A stretch of 64,000 nucleotides of DNA from Pseudomonas sp. PDM18 (GCF_014852585.1 NZ_JACVBX010000008.1:62001-126000); one strand, 5' to 3'; numbered from the stretch's first letter, positions 45,916 through 54,136 are shown. Notes: generated by a model not told the origin, from the sequence alone. A program made the numbers and translations.

Positions 45916-46979
45916 GACCCCTCCTTGCCTCCCTACTTTGCCTCACGCTGGCCGGTCAGGCCGTCGCCGAGAGTGCCATCGACAAGCAACAGCGCGAACT
46001 GGGCGTGCTGCGCCAGGGCTGGTTCCAGCAGACGCCGCCAGCGCCGGACTTCAAGGCCAGCCGGCCGGGCGGCCTGCGCGATTCCGGCCAGGACGGCGTG
46101 GGCATCCTGCTCAATAACGTGGACATGTACTTCCAGGGCAACATCGGCTTCCACAGCCCGCAGCTCAAGGGCTGGCTGGTGCCGCTCAAGGCCGGTGAGC
46201 CGATCGACTTCGACCGCCCGCAGGACATGCGCATCAACGTTTCCGAAGGTGAGGTGATCCTCAGCCCCGAACAGCTCGGCAACCTGTTCAACCAGCACAT
46301 CCTCGCCTACCCGGAAACCATGCTGCGCGACTTCAAGCTGAGCATCGAAGGCGACCGCCTGCTGGTCTCCGGCGAAGTGCAGCCGCTGGGCGTCGGCCCT
46401 TGGCTGCCGCTGCGACTATCCGGCACGGTGAAGCTCGATGGCGACAACCTCGACTACCAGCCCGACAGCGTGAAGGTGCTCGGCGTGCCCAGCTACGGCG
46501 CCATGAGTCTGGTGGGCCTGCGCCTGGATTCGCTGGTGACCCTGGAGCGCCCCGGCGCGGTGCTGCAGGACAACGTGATGCACCTGAACTACCACCAGGT
46601 CTTCCCGCTGGTGGGCATCGACGGCCGCGTCGAATCCACCTGGCTGGACGCCCAGGGCCTGCACCTGAAGTTCGCGCCGAAGCACGGCGCCGCCTCGCTG
46701 GCCTTCGAGCCGCCGCGCCAGGCCGGGCAGTCCTATATCTGGCTGCAGTCGGGCGACCTGAAGATCTTCGAGATCCTCATCACTTACTCGCAGGTGCTGC
46801 TCAAGGCCGAGCGCCCGGACCAGACGCTGGCCTTCAACCTCAAGGACTATCGCAAGGTGCTGGCCACCGGCATCACCCAGGTCAACGAGGACGGCACCTT
46901 CTTCATGCGCGTTCCGCCACCCGCCGGCCCCGCCGACGGCGAGCGGCTGGTATCCTCTGGCAACGGGAGTTCCCGCTGA
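45912..46979 (+). CDS. Exported protein of unknown function, second of a tandem pair
   Basis: This 355-residue protein has a signal peptide (MRPLLASLLCLTLAGQAVAES). The mature part contains GVGILLNNVDMYFQGNIGFHS, LRDFKLSIEGDRLLVSGEVQ, and ends with SYIWLQSGDLKIFEILITYSQ and AFNLKDYRKVLATGI. It aligns by eye with the preceding protein along most of its length, so the pair arose by duplication and then diverged. The ATGA overlap implies equal translation, perhaps of a hetero-complex. Its stop is adjacent to the folA region, where ATG 46979 overlaps the last base. Confidence 0.8.
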   Translation: MRPLLASLLCLTLAGQAVAESAIDKQQRELGVLRQGWFQQTPPAPDFKASRPGGLRDSGQDGVGILLNNVDMYFQGNIGFHSPQLKGWLVPLKAGEPIDFDRPQDMRINVSEGEVILSPEQLGNLFNQHILAYPETMLRDFKLSIEGDRLLVSGEVQPLGVGPWLPLRLSGTVKLDGDNLDYQPDSVKVLGVPSYGAMSLVGLRLDSLVTLERPGAVLQDNVMHLNYHQVFPLVGIDGRVESTWLDAQGLHLKFAPKHGAASLAFEPPRQAGQSYIWLQSGDLKIFEILITYSQVLLKAERPDQTLAFNLKDYRKVLATGITQVNEDGTFFMRVPPPAGPADGERLVSSGNGSSR

Positions 46980-46999
46980 TGTTCACCACTGGAGTCGAG

Positions 47000-47512
47000 A
47001 TGACCCAAGCACTGCCCCTGGCGATGATCGCCGCCCTTGCCGAGAACCGCGTGATCGGCGTCGACAACCGCCTGCCCTGGCACCTACCGCAGGACCTCAA
47101 GCACTTCAAGGCCATGACCCTGGGCAAACCGGTGATCATGGGCCGCAAGACCTGGGACTCCCTCGGCCGCCCGCTGCCGGGCCGGCTGAACATCGTGGTC
47201 ACCCGCCAGGCGGGCCTGAAGCTCGAAGGCGCGGAAGTCTTCACCAGCCTCGACGCTGCCCTGGAGCGCGCCGAGCAGTGGGCCAAGGAGGAGGAAGCCG
47301 ACGAGCTGATGCTGATCGGCGGCGCGCAACTCTACGGTGAAGCCCTGAGCCGTGCCGAGCGCCTCTACCTGACCCGCGTCGGCCTGAGCCCGGCCGGCGA
47401 CGCACATTTCCCCGAAGTGAACGAAAGCCAGTGGCACCTGGCGTCGAGCATCGAGCACGACGCGGAAGGCGAGACGCCGGCCTATGCGTTCGAGGTGTGG
47501 GAGCGGGCCTGA
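47000..47512 (+). CDS. folA: Dihydrofolate reductase
   Basis: This 170-residue enzyme reduces dihydrofolate to tetrahydrofolate with NADPH and is the target of trimethoprim. It shows MIAALAENRVIGVDNRLPWHLP, with the substrate Asp replaced by the usual DLKHFK arrangement after LPQ, then IMGRKTWDSLGRPLPGR and IGGAQLY with the NADPH-binding glycines. ATG 47000 has GGAG 5 nt upstream and gives an N terminus like P. aeruginosa FolA; ATG 46979 is an alternative 7 codons earlier. It follows the exported pair and ends at a bidirectional terminator. Confidence 0.95.
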   Translation: MTQALPLAMIAALAENRVIGVDNRLPWHLPQDLKHFKAMTLGKPVIMGRKTWDSLGRPLPGRLNIVVTRQAGLKLEGAEVFTSLDAALERAEQWAKEEEADELMLIGGAQLYGEALSRAERLYLTRVGLSPAGDAHFPEVNESQWHLASSIEHDAEGETPAYAFEVWERA

Positions 47513-47530
47513 GCCCCGAACCGCACAACG

Positions 47531-47566
47531 AAAAACGCCGCCCCGGTTCCCCGGCGCGGCGTTTTT
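47531..47566. terminator. Bidirectional terminator between folA and the acyl-CoA dehydrogenase gene
   Basis: AAAAACGCCGC (47531-47541) and GCGGCGTTTTT (47556-47566) form an 11-bp stem; the loop contains a further CCGG ... CCGG pairing. A-run and T-run on opposite sides serve both converging genes. Confidence 0.92.
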
Positions 47567-47579
47567 CTTTACTCCCGTA

Positions 47580-49370
47580 TCAGAACGCGAAGTGCTGCGC
47601 GTCCAGCGCCATCAGGCAGTCCGCGCCGCCCAGCAGGGCCTCGCGGTGCATGCTGGCACGCGGCAGGATGCGTTTGACGTAGAACTCGGCGCTGGCGAGC
47701 TTGGCGCGATAGAAGTCCGCGTCACCCTCGCCGGCAGCCAGCTTCGCCTGCGCCACGCCGGCCGCCTGTAGCCAGAGGCCGCCGAGCAGCACATAGGAGC
47801 AGTACTGCAGGAAGTCCACCGAGGTGGCGCCGATTTCCTGCGGGTCGCGCTGGCAGGCGGCGATCACTTCGCTGGTGAGGCTGCGCCATTCCAGCAGGCG
47901 TTGCCGGACGGTTTCCGCGAGACCTGCCAGTTCAGTGCGCGCGCCAACGGTTTCGCAGACCGCCGCCAGTTCGCCGATCAGCGCGTTCAGTTCCGCGCCG
48001 CCATCGCCCAGCAGCTTGCGGCGGATCAGGTCGAGCGCCTGGATGCCATTGGTGCCTTCGTAGATCTGGGTGATGCGGCTGTCGCGCATCAGCTGTTCCA
48101 TGCCCCATTCGCGGATGTAGCCGTGGCCGCCGTAGACCTGCACGCCGAGGCTGGAAACCTCCTGGCCAACGTCGGTGAAGAACGACTTCACGATGGGAAT
48201 CAGCAGCGCCGCGCGCTTGCTCGCCGCCTTGCGGCCGTCCGCCTCAGGGTGGCCGTGCTCCAGGTCCAGTTCGCGGGCGCAGAGCGCGGAAATCATCCGG
48301 CAGCCCTCGGTGAGGGACTTCTGGGTCAGCAGCATGCGGCGCACGTCCGGGTGGACGATGATCGGGTCGGCGGCCTTGGACGGCTCGGCCGCACCGGTCA
48401 GCGCGCGCGATTGCAGGCGCTCGCGAGCATAGGCCAGCGCACCCTGGCAGGAACGCTCGGCGATGCCCAGGCCCTGCAGGCCGACCTGGAAGCGCGCGTC
48501 GTTCATCATGGTGAACATGCACGCCAGGCCCTGGTTGGCCTGGCCGATCAGCCAGCCGGTGGCCCCGTCGAAGTTCATCACGCAGGTGGACGCGCCCTTG
48601 ATGCCCATCTTGTGCTCGATGGCGCCGCAACTCAGGGAGTTGCGCGCGCCCGGTGTTCCGTCGGCGCTGGCGATGAACTTGGGCACCAGGAACAGACTGA
48701 TGCCCTTCACCCCGGCCGGCGCATCCGGCAGGCGCGCCAGCACCAGGTGGACGATGTTCTCGGAAAGGTCCTGCTCGCCGCCGCTGATGAATATCTTGCT
48801 GCCGCTGACGCTGTAGCTACCGTCCGCCTGCGGTTCGGCGCGGGTGCGCAGCAGGGCCAGGTCGGTGCCGGCCTGGGGCTCGGTGAGGCACATGGTGCCG
48901 CTCCACACGCCGCTGACCATCTTCGCCAGGTAGTCTCGCTGCAGCTCCGGCGCACCGTGTTTGTACAGCGCCAGCACCGCACCCTCGGTGAGGCCGGAAT
49001 AGACGCGGAAGGAAAGCGAGGCGGCCATCAGCATCTCGTGGAAGCTGGCTGCGACCATCTGCGGGAAGCCCTGGCCGCCGAAGTCGGTCGGCCCGGTCAT
49101 GCTTGCCCAGCCGTTGTCGCAGTACTGCCGGTAGGCCTCGCGGAAGCCGTCCGGGGTGGTGACTTCGCCATTAAGCAGGGTCGCGCCCTGCTCGTCGCTG
49201 TTGCGGTTCAGCGGGGCGACCACTTCGCCGGTGTAGCGCGCGCCTTCTTCCAGCACGCCGTCGATCAGCTCGCGGTCGAGGCCGTTGCCGAGCAGCTCGC
49301 AGTGGGCGCTGACATCGAACAGCTCGTGGAGGACGAAGCGCATGTCGCGCAGGGGTGCCTGGTAACTCAT
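47580..49370 (-). CDS. Acyl-CoA dehydrogenase (FadE-like, long form)
   Basis: This 596-residue flavoprotein catalyses the first oxidation of acyl-CoA beta-oxidation. It shows MCLTEPQAGTDLALLRTRAE (FAD/substrate loop), IFISGGEQDLSENIVHLVLAR, VQVYGGHGYIREWGMEQLMRDSRITQIYEGTNGIQALDL with the likely catalytic Glu in YEGTNG, and a C-terminal extension of the roughly 600-residue subclass. ATG 49370 has AGGAG about 8 nt upstream. It starts 2 nt after the stop of the 3-hydroxyacyl-CoA dehydrogenase gene, so the two form an operon. In PAO1 the equivalent pair is PA5187-PA5188, as recalled. Chain-length preference is unknown. Confidence 0.93.
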   Translation of the reverse strand: MSYQAPLRDMRFVLHELFDVSAHCELLGNGLDRELIDGVLEEGARYTGEVVAPLNRNSDEQGATLLNGEVTTPDGFREAYRQYCDNGWASMTGPTDFGGQGFPQMVAASFHEMLMAASLSFRVYSGLTEGAVLALYKHGAPELQRDYLAKMVSGVWSGTMCLTEPQAGTDLALLRTRAEPQADGSYSVSGSKIFISGGEQDLSENIVHLVLARLPDAPAGVKGISLFLVPKFIASADGTPGARNSLSCGAIEHKMGIKGASTCVMNFDGATGWLIGQANQGLACMFTMMNDARFQVGLQGLGIAERSCQGALAYARERLQSRALTGAAEPSKAADPIIVHPDVRRMLLTQKSLTEGCRMISALCARELDLEHGHPEADGRKAASKRAALLIPIVKSFFTDVGQEVSSLGVQVYGGHGYIREWGMEQLMRDSRITQIYEGTNGIQALDLIRRKLLGDGGAELNALIGELAAVCETVGARTELAGLAETVRQRLLEWRSLTSEVIAACQRDPQEIGATSVDFLQYCSYVLLGGLWLQAAGVAQAKLAAGEGDADFYRAKLASAEFYVKRILPRASMHREALLGGADCLMALDAQHFAF

Positions 49371-49372
49371 GT

Positions 49373-50608
49373 TCAGTGCTCCTGTTTCACGTCGGCGAAG
49401 CGGCCATTGGCGGCGGCCAGGCGCTCGATCAGCGCGGCAGGCTGCCATTGCGCGCCGTGTTCGCCGGCCAGGTCACGCAGGCGCGCCAGCACGCTCTGCG
49501 GGCCCTGGGCATCGGCCCAGGCCATTGGGCCGGACTTGTCCCTGGGGAAGCCATAACCATTGAGGTAAACGGTGTCGATGTCGGCGCTGGTGGAGGCGAT
49601 GCCTTCGTCGAGGATCTTCGCGCCTTCGTTGACCAGCGCCAGCAGGCAGCGCTCGAGGATTTCCTCGGCGCCAACGTCGCGGCGGGCGTAGCCCAGGCGC
49701 TCGGACTCACGCACTACCAGCGCGTCCACTTCCGGATCGTGCTCGGCCTGGCGGCTGCCCGGCTCGTAGTGGTAGAAGCCGTTGCCGGACTTCTGGCCGA
49801 AGCGGCCCATCTCGCACAGGCGGTTGTCCACCTGCACGGTCGGTGCGTCCTGGCCCTTGCCCGCCAGCTCGCGGGCGCGCCATTCGAGGTCGATGCCGAC
49901 CACGTCGAACATGCGGAACGGCCCCATGGCGAAGCCGAAACCCTGGATCGCCGCGTCGACCTGATGCGGTAGCGAGCCTTCGAGGATCAGCCGGCGCGAC
50001 TCCTGGACATACTTCTCCAGCATGCGGTTGCCGATGAAGCCATGGCAGTTGCCGGCGACCACGCTGACCTTGCCCATGCGCTCGCCCAGCTCCAGGGCCG
50101 CTTCGAGCACGGCGGGAGCGGTCTTGGCACCACGCACGATCTCCAGCAGCTTCATGATGTGCGCCGGGCTGAAGAAGTGCAGGCCGAGCACTTGGGACGG
50201 CCGCGAAGTCACCGCGGCGATGGCGTCGACGTCCAGGTAGGAAGTGTTGGAAGCCAGGATGGCCGAGGGCTTCAGCGCCGCATCCAGTTCGCGGAAGATC
50301 GACTGCTTGAGCTCCAGGTTCTCGTACACCGCCTCGATCACCAGGTCCACCTCGCGGATCGCCGCGTAGTTCGCCGCCTGGGAGATGCGCGCGCGGCGAC
50401 GGGCGGCTTCGGCCTCGTCGATGCGGCCCTGGCGCACGTTGTGGGCGTAGGTGTCGGCCACGGCGCCGAGGGCCTGGGTGAGCATCTGCGGGTTGTTGTC
50501 CAGCCACAGGACCTGCACGCCGGCGTTCGCCAGGCACATGGCAATGCCCCGGCCCATGGTGCCGGCACCGATAACGGCGGCGCTGGCGATGCGGATGTTC
50601 TGGCTCAT
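49373..50608 (-). CDS. 3-hydroxyacyl-CoA dehydrogenase
   Basis: This 411-residue NAD-dependent enzyme oxidises 3-hydroxyacyl-CoA in beta-oxidation. It shows AAVIGAGTMGRGIAMCLANAG (Rossmann), DLVIEAVYENLELKQSIF with the NAD Glu, LASNTSYLDVDAIA and LGLHFFSPAHIMKLLEIV with the catalytic His. Two C-terminal domains follow (NRMLEKYVQESRRLILEG and a second near 300-400). The start has AGAGGA about 6 nt upstream. It lacks the N-terminal hydratase domain of FadB, so it is the stand-alone form. A LysR-type gene reads divergently and probably controls it. Confidence 0.94.
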   Translation of the reverse strand: MSQNIRIASAAVIGAGTMGRGIAMCLANAGVQVLWLDNNPQMLTQALGAVADTYAHNVRQGRIDEAEAARRRARISQAANYAAIREVDLVIEAVYENLELKQSIFRELDAALKPSAILASNTSYLDVDAIAAVTSRPSQVLGLHFFSPAHIMKLLEIVRGAKTAPAVLEAALELGERMGKVSVVAGNCHGFIGNRMLEKYVQESRRLILEGSLPHQVDAAIQGFGFAMGPFRMFDVVGIDLEWRARELAGKGQDAPTVQVDNRLCEMGRFGQKSGNGFYHYEPGSRQAEHDPEVDALVVRESERLGYARRDVGAEEILERCLLALVNEGAKILDEGIASTSADIDTVYLNGYGFPRDKSGPMAWADAQGPQSVLARLRDLAGEHGAQWQPAALIERLAAANGRFADVKQEH

Positions 50609-50718
50609 GTTGTTCCTCTTGTCAGCCTGAAACGCTCGTTTGAAGACCACTCACCTTAGGGAAGGCGGTACTATTTTTGAAATTTTGAGTTGTGATAAGT
50701 GGAATTCAGCCAGTGAAT

Positions 50719-51612
50719 ATGACCACCTTCGACCTCAACCTGCTGCGGGTGCTGGATGCGCTGCTGCGCGAGCGCAACGTCTCACGGGCGGCGGAACGCC
50801 TGTCGCTGAGCCAGCCGGCGGTGAGCAACGCGCTGAACCGCCTGCGCGAACTGCTCGATGATCCGCTGCTGGTGCGCGTCGGCCGGGCGATGCAGCCGAC
50901 GCCTCGGGCGCTGGAGCTGGAAGCGCCGATCCGCGATGCCCTGCAGCGCATCGGCCAGAGCCTGGCCGGCGGCGACACTTTCGACCCGGCGCGCAGTCGC
51001 CAGCGCTTCACCTTGGCGCTGACCGACTATGTGGAAGCGCTGTGCATGCCGCACCTGCTCGAAAGTCTGGGCAGTGCGGCGCCAGGCATGGGCCTGAGCA
51101 TCCAGCACCTGACGCCGACGCTGCCCGCCGAGGCGCTGGACAAGGGCAACCTGGACCTGGTGCTGGGGCGCTTCGAGGAGCTGCCGGCGCGCTTCCAGCG
51201 CCGCCCGTGGGCGAGTGAAACGCTGCGCCTGCTGGCCCGGCGCGGGCATCCGCAGGTCGATGGCGGGATCGATCTGCCGACCTTCCTCGGCCAGCGGCAC
51301 CTGTGGGTGTCCGGCGGGCAGACCAAAGGCATGGTCGATCAGTGGCTGGCCAGCCAGGGGCTGAAACGGCAGGTCGCCTACACTACGCCCAACTACCTGC
51401 AGGCGGCGCATCTGGTGGCGACCACGGACCTGCTGACGGTGCTGCCAACGCGGCTGGCGGCATACTTCGCGGGGTTGCTGCCGCTACAGGTGCTGGAGCT
51501 GCCGTTCGACGTGGGGCAGTTTCACTTGGAGCTGGTCTATCTCGCCCAGCGAGAGCGGGATACGGCGTTGCAGTGGTTGGTGGAGCGGATTGTGGAGTCT
51601 GCGCCGGAGTGA
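50719..51612 (+). CDS. LysR-family transcriptional regulator
   Basis: This regulator of about 297 residues begins FDLNLLRVLDALLRERNVSRAAERLSLSQPAVSNALNRLRELLDDPLLVR, a standard LysR winged-helix domain (described here in parts: LNLLRVLDALL, SRAAERLSLS, QPAVSNALNRLRELL). A periplasmic-binding-protein-like effector domain follows to the end. GTG 50713 and GTG 50692 in the same frame are alternative starts; none has a strong ribosome site. It is divergent from the hydroxyacyl-CoA/acyl-CoA dehydrogenase operon with 110 bases between, the usual arrangement for LysR regulators and their targets. The inducer is unknown, perhaps a fatty acyl derivative. Confidence 0.9.
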   Translation: MTTFDLNLLRVLDALLRERNVSRAAERLSLSQPAVSNALNRLRELLDDPLLVRVGRAMQPTPRALELEAPIRDALQRIGQSLAGGDTFDPARSRQRFTLALTDYVEALCMPHLLESLGSAAPGMGLSIQHLTPTLPAEALDKGNLDLVLGRFEELPARFQRRPWASETLRLLARRGHPQVDGGIDLPTFLGQRHLWVSGGQTKGMVDQWLASQGLKRQVAYTTPNYLQAAHLVATTDLLTVLPTRLAAYFAGLLPLQVLELPFDVGQFHLELVYLAQRERDTALQWLVERIVESAPE

Positions 51613-51629
51613 TTTTCGCCGGATAACGT

Positions 51630-51674
51630 GTAGGAGCGCGCAATGCACGCGATCGCGGGCATGGCCCGCTCCAC
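51630..51674. repeat. REP element, GATCGCGGGCATGGCCCGC type
   Basis: The stretch starts GTAGGAGCGCGC, contains GCGATCGCGGGCATGGCCCGC with its GCGGGC/GCCCGC hairpin, and ends CTCCAC. It is a second REP type well known from Pseudomonas genomes, 29 bases before the GAGCTTGCTC-type pair. Confidence 0.8.
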
Positions 51675-51702
51675 AAGGGAATACCATCGATGGGCCAAAC
51701 CT

Positions 51703-51781
51703 GTAGGAGCGAGCTTGCTCGCGAACCCACCCAACGTCGGTGTATCGGGTGACGTCTGTTCGCGAGCAAGCTCGCTCCTAC
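51703..51781. repeat. Inverted REP pair (REPIN)
   Basis: GTAGGAGCGAGCTTGCTCGCGAA (51703-51725) is followed by its exact reverse complement at 51759-51781, separated by 33 bases. The paired arrangement can fold into one long hairpin and is typical of mobile REPINs. It lies downstream of the LysR gene and of the converging nitroreductase gene. Confidence 0.9.
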
Positions 51782-51787
51782 AAAGCA

Positions 51788-51811
51788 GAAACGCGCCCGA
51801 AGGCGCGTTTC
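51788..51811 (-). terminator. Terminator of the nitroreductase gene
   Basis: GAAACGCGCC (51788-51797) and GGCGCGTTTC (51802-51811) pair perfectly around CGAA, 7 bases after the nitroreductase stop in the - direction. Only a short T-run is present. Confidence 0.7.
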
Positions 51812-51818
51812 ATCGGGA

Positions 51819-52421
51819 TCAGAATCGATCGCGAACGATCGTCTCTTCCAGCGGCAGGCGACCGATGCGCGGCTTGGCTTCCACCGCCTGCTTGCCCACG
51901 GCGATCATCAGGCCGATGGCATGGTTGGCCGGCAGGTTGATCAGCTTGGCCACCGCGTCGAAGTCGAAACCGACCATCGGCACGCTGTCCAGGCCACGGC
52001 CACGGGCGGCGAGCATCAGCGTCTGGGCCACCAGGCCGCTGCTGCGCATGGCTTCGTCGCGCTGGGTCTGCGGCTTGTCGCGGTAGTAGCCGTCGATGGC
52101 GCCGACCATGTAGTTCTTCACTTCGGCCGGGGCGCCGTCCCACACGCGCTCGGCGTTCTTCTCCCAGCTGTCGACCTGCGCGCAGACGATCACCAGCATC
52201 GAGGCGTCGGTCATCTGTACCTGGTTCCAGCCGGCTTCACGAATCTGCGCGCGCAGCTGCGGGTCGCTGACTTCCACCAAGCGCACGTGCTGCAGGTTGA
52301 ACGAGGTGGGGGCGAGCAGCGCCTGTTGCAGCAGGTCGTCCTTCTCCTCGCGGCTCATCACATAGGAAGTGTCGAAACCACGAATGGAACGGCGGCTGCG
52401 GATGGCGTCTTCGATCAGCAT
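51819..52421 (-). CDS. Nitroreductase-family FMN oxidoreductase
   Basis: This 200-residue protein has IEDAIRSRRSIRGFDTS with the phosphate-binding Arg/Ser cluster, APTSFNLQHVRLVEVSD (FMN contact) and late MLAARGRGLDSVPMVGFD with AIGLMIAVGK, all standard for the small nitroreductase family. ATG 52421 has AGAGGA 6 nt before it and is preferred to an in-frame ATG 7 codons earlier. Enzymes of this group reduce nitroaromatics, quinones or flavins with NAD(P)H; the natural substrate is unclear. PA5190 in PAO1 appears to be the counterpart, from memory of gene order. Confidence 0.88.
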   Translation of the reverse strand: MLIEDAIRSRRSIRGFDTSYVMSREEKDDLLQQALLAPTSFNLQHVRLVEVSDPQLRAQIREAGWNQVQMTDASMLVIVCAQVDSWEKNAERVWDGAPAEVKNYMVGAIDGYYRDKPQTQRDEAMRSSGLVAQTLMLAARGRGLDSVPMVGFDFDAVAKLINLPANHAIGLMIAVGKQAVEAKPRIGRLPLEETIVRDRF

Positions 52422-52561
52422 GGGAAATCCTCTGGCTGGCATGGGCGGGAATGGCGCGCATGGTAAGCCCAGAGGCCGCTCCGTTGCAGAGCGACGTATC
52501 GATAATGTCTATCCAGAGCGTCGATGGAACGGCGCCCACAACCTCGGCGCCGTCGTGGCGA

Positions 52562-54061
52562 TCAGCTCTCCAGCGCTTCCACCGGTACCGCCGCGGCCTG
52601 GCGCTGCTTGGGCGAGGTGAAGCTCAGATAACCGTCCTCGACCTTGCCGAAGCGCAGCAGGGCCAGGTCCAGCGCGTAGTTCTGGTAGAGCTTCCACGGC
52701 GTGCGGTCGCCCTGCTTGGGCATGCGGTCGGCGGCGCGCTGGATGTAGCCGGAGTTGAGGTTGAGGAACGGTTCTTCCTTCACCGATCCATCGGTCTGGC
52801 GCGGCGTGCACTGGCGCATGCCGATGGCATCGAGGTGGTTGATCAGGCGACAGAAGTACTCGCTGGAAAGGTCGGCCTTGAGCGTCCAGCTGGCGTTGGT
52901 GTAGCCGACGATAGCGGCGAGGTTGGGCAGATCGCGCAGCATGATGCCGCGGTAGCCCATGCTCTGGGTGACGTCGAACGGCTTGCCGTCGATGGCCAGC
53001 TCCGCGCCACCGAACATCACCAGGTCCAGCCCGGTGGCGGTGACGATCACATCCGCCTCCAACACCTGCCCGGACTTGAGCAGGATGCCCTTCTCGGTGA
53101 AACGCTCGATATGGTCGGTGACTACGGAAGCGCGGCCCTGGCGCAGCGCCTTGAACAGGTCGCCGTCCGGCACGCAGCACACGCGCTCGTCCCACGGCTT
53201 GTAGCGCGGGCTGAAGTGGCGCATGTCGAAATCCTTGCCCAACTGCAGGTTGGCCAGCTTGAGCATGAGCTTGCGCACCGCGCCGGGGAACGCCTTGGAA
53301 GCCATGAAGAAGATCATCTGCATGGTCACGTTGCGCGCCCGCGCCTGGCGGTACACCCACTTCTCCGGCAGGAAGTTGCGCAGGAAGTTGGAGATCGGGT
53401 CCTTCGCCGGCAGGGTGATCACGTAGGACGGCGAGCGCTGCAGCATGGTGACATGGGCAGCCTTGTCGGTCAGCGAGGGGATCAGCGTGACGGCGGTGGC
53501 GCCGCTGCCGATCACCACGATGCGCTTGCCGCTGTAGTCGAAGTTTTCCGGCCACAGCTGCGGGTGGATGACCTGCCCGGTGAAGCTCTCGCGCCCGGCG
53601 AAGTCCGGGGTGTAGCCAGCGTCGTAGCGGTAGTAGCCAGTGCACATGAAGAGGAACTGCGCGCTCATGCGCACCGGTTGTTCCTCATCACCGCGCTGCA
53701 CAAGCAGGTTCCAGCGCGCGCTGGCGCTGTCCCAGTCGGCCTTGAGCACGCGGTGGTGGTAGCGGACCTTGTCCTCGACGCGGTACTCGCGGGCGGTCTC
53801 GCGGATGTAGTTGAGGATCGACGGGCCGTCGGCGATGGCCTTGGGGTCGGTCCAGGGCTTGAAGTTGTAGCCCAGGGTGTACATGTCCGAGTCGGAGCGG
53901 ATGCCCGGATAGCGGAACAGGTCCCAGGTGCCGCCCATGGCCGCGCGGCCCTCAAGGATGGCGTAGGACTTGCCAGGGCACTGCTTCTGCAGGTGACAGG
54001 CTGCGCCGATGCCGGACAGGCCGGCGCCGATGATCAGTACATCCAGATGCTCGGTGGACAT
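52562..54061 (-). CDS. FAD-containing monooxygenase, Baeyer-Villiger type
   Basis: This 499-residue flavoenzyme has the FAD Rossmann motif DVLIIGAGLSGIGAACHL at the start, GGTWDLFRYPGIRSDSDMYTLG, the fingerprint FTGQVIHPQLWP (F-x-G-x3-H-x3-W-P) and the second dinucleotide motif VIGSGATAVTLIPSL for NADPH. It resembles EtaA/MonA-type enzymes that oxygenate ketones (or activate ethionamide in mycobacteria). The start has AAGGAG 12-13 nt before the ATG, inside a perfect inverted repeat that could hide it. Separated from recQ upstream by 116 bases. Confidence 0.92.
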   Translation of the reverse strand: MSTEHLDVLIIGAGLSGIGAACHLQKQCPGKSYAILEGRAAMGGTWDLFRYPGIRSDSDMYTLGYNFKPWTDPKAIADGPSILNYIRETAREYRVEDKVRYHHRVLKADWDSASARWNLLVQRGDEEQPVRMSAQFLFMCTGYYRYDAGYTPDFAGRESFTGQVIHPQLWPENFDYSGKRIVVIGSGATAVTLIPSLTDKAAHVTMLQRSPSYVITLPAKDPISNFLRNFLPEKWVYRQARARNVTMQMIFFMASKAFPGAVRKLMLKLANLQLGKDFDMRHFSPRYKPWDERVCCVPDGDLFKALRQGRASVVTDHIERFTEKGILLKSGQVLEADVIVTATGLDLVMFGGAELAIDGKPFDVTQSMGYRGIMLRDLPNLAAIVGYTNASWTLKADLSSEYFCRLINHLDAIGMRQCTPRQTDGSVKEEPFLNLNSGYIQRAADRMPKQGDRTPWKLYQNYALDLALLRFGKVEDGYLSFTSPKQRQAAAVPVEALES

Positions 54062-54065
54062 GTTA

Positions 54066-54133
54066 GGGGCTCCTTGTTGCCGCGCCCTGAGAGTCTAGGC
54101 GGGAATGCGTCCCGACACCCTACAAGGAGCCCC
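54066..54133 (-). promoter_or_regulatory. Stem-loop covering the monooxygenase ribosome binding site
   Basis: In the - strand transcript GGGGCTCCTTGT (54133-54122) can pair perfectly over 12 bp with ACAAGGAGCCCC (54077-54066). The latter contains the Shine-Dalgarno AAGGAG of the monooxygenase gene. The 44-base loop holds a small CGGGA/TCCCG hairpin (54100-54114). Such a fold would block ribosome entry until melted or displaced. Confidence 0.6.
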
Positions 54134-54136
54134 GCT

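Noticed and set aside
47901-49556. A 551-codon + strand frame across the acyl-CoA dehydrogenase gene
   Set aside because: Antisense to a gene with diagnostic FAD and catalytic motifs; no ribosome site or domain.
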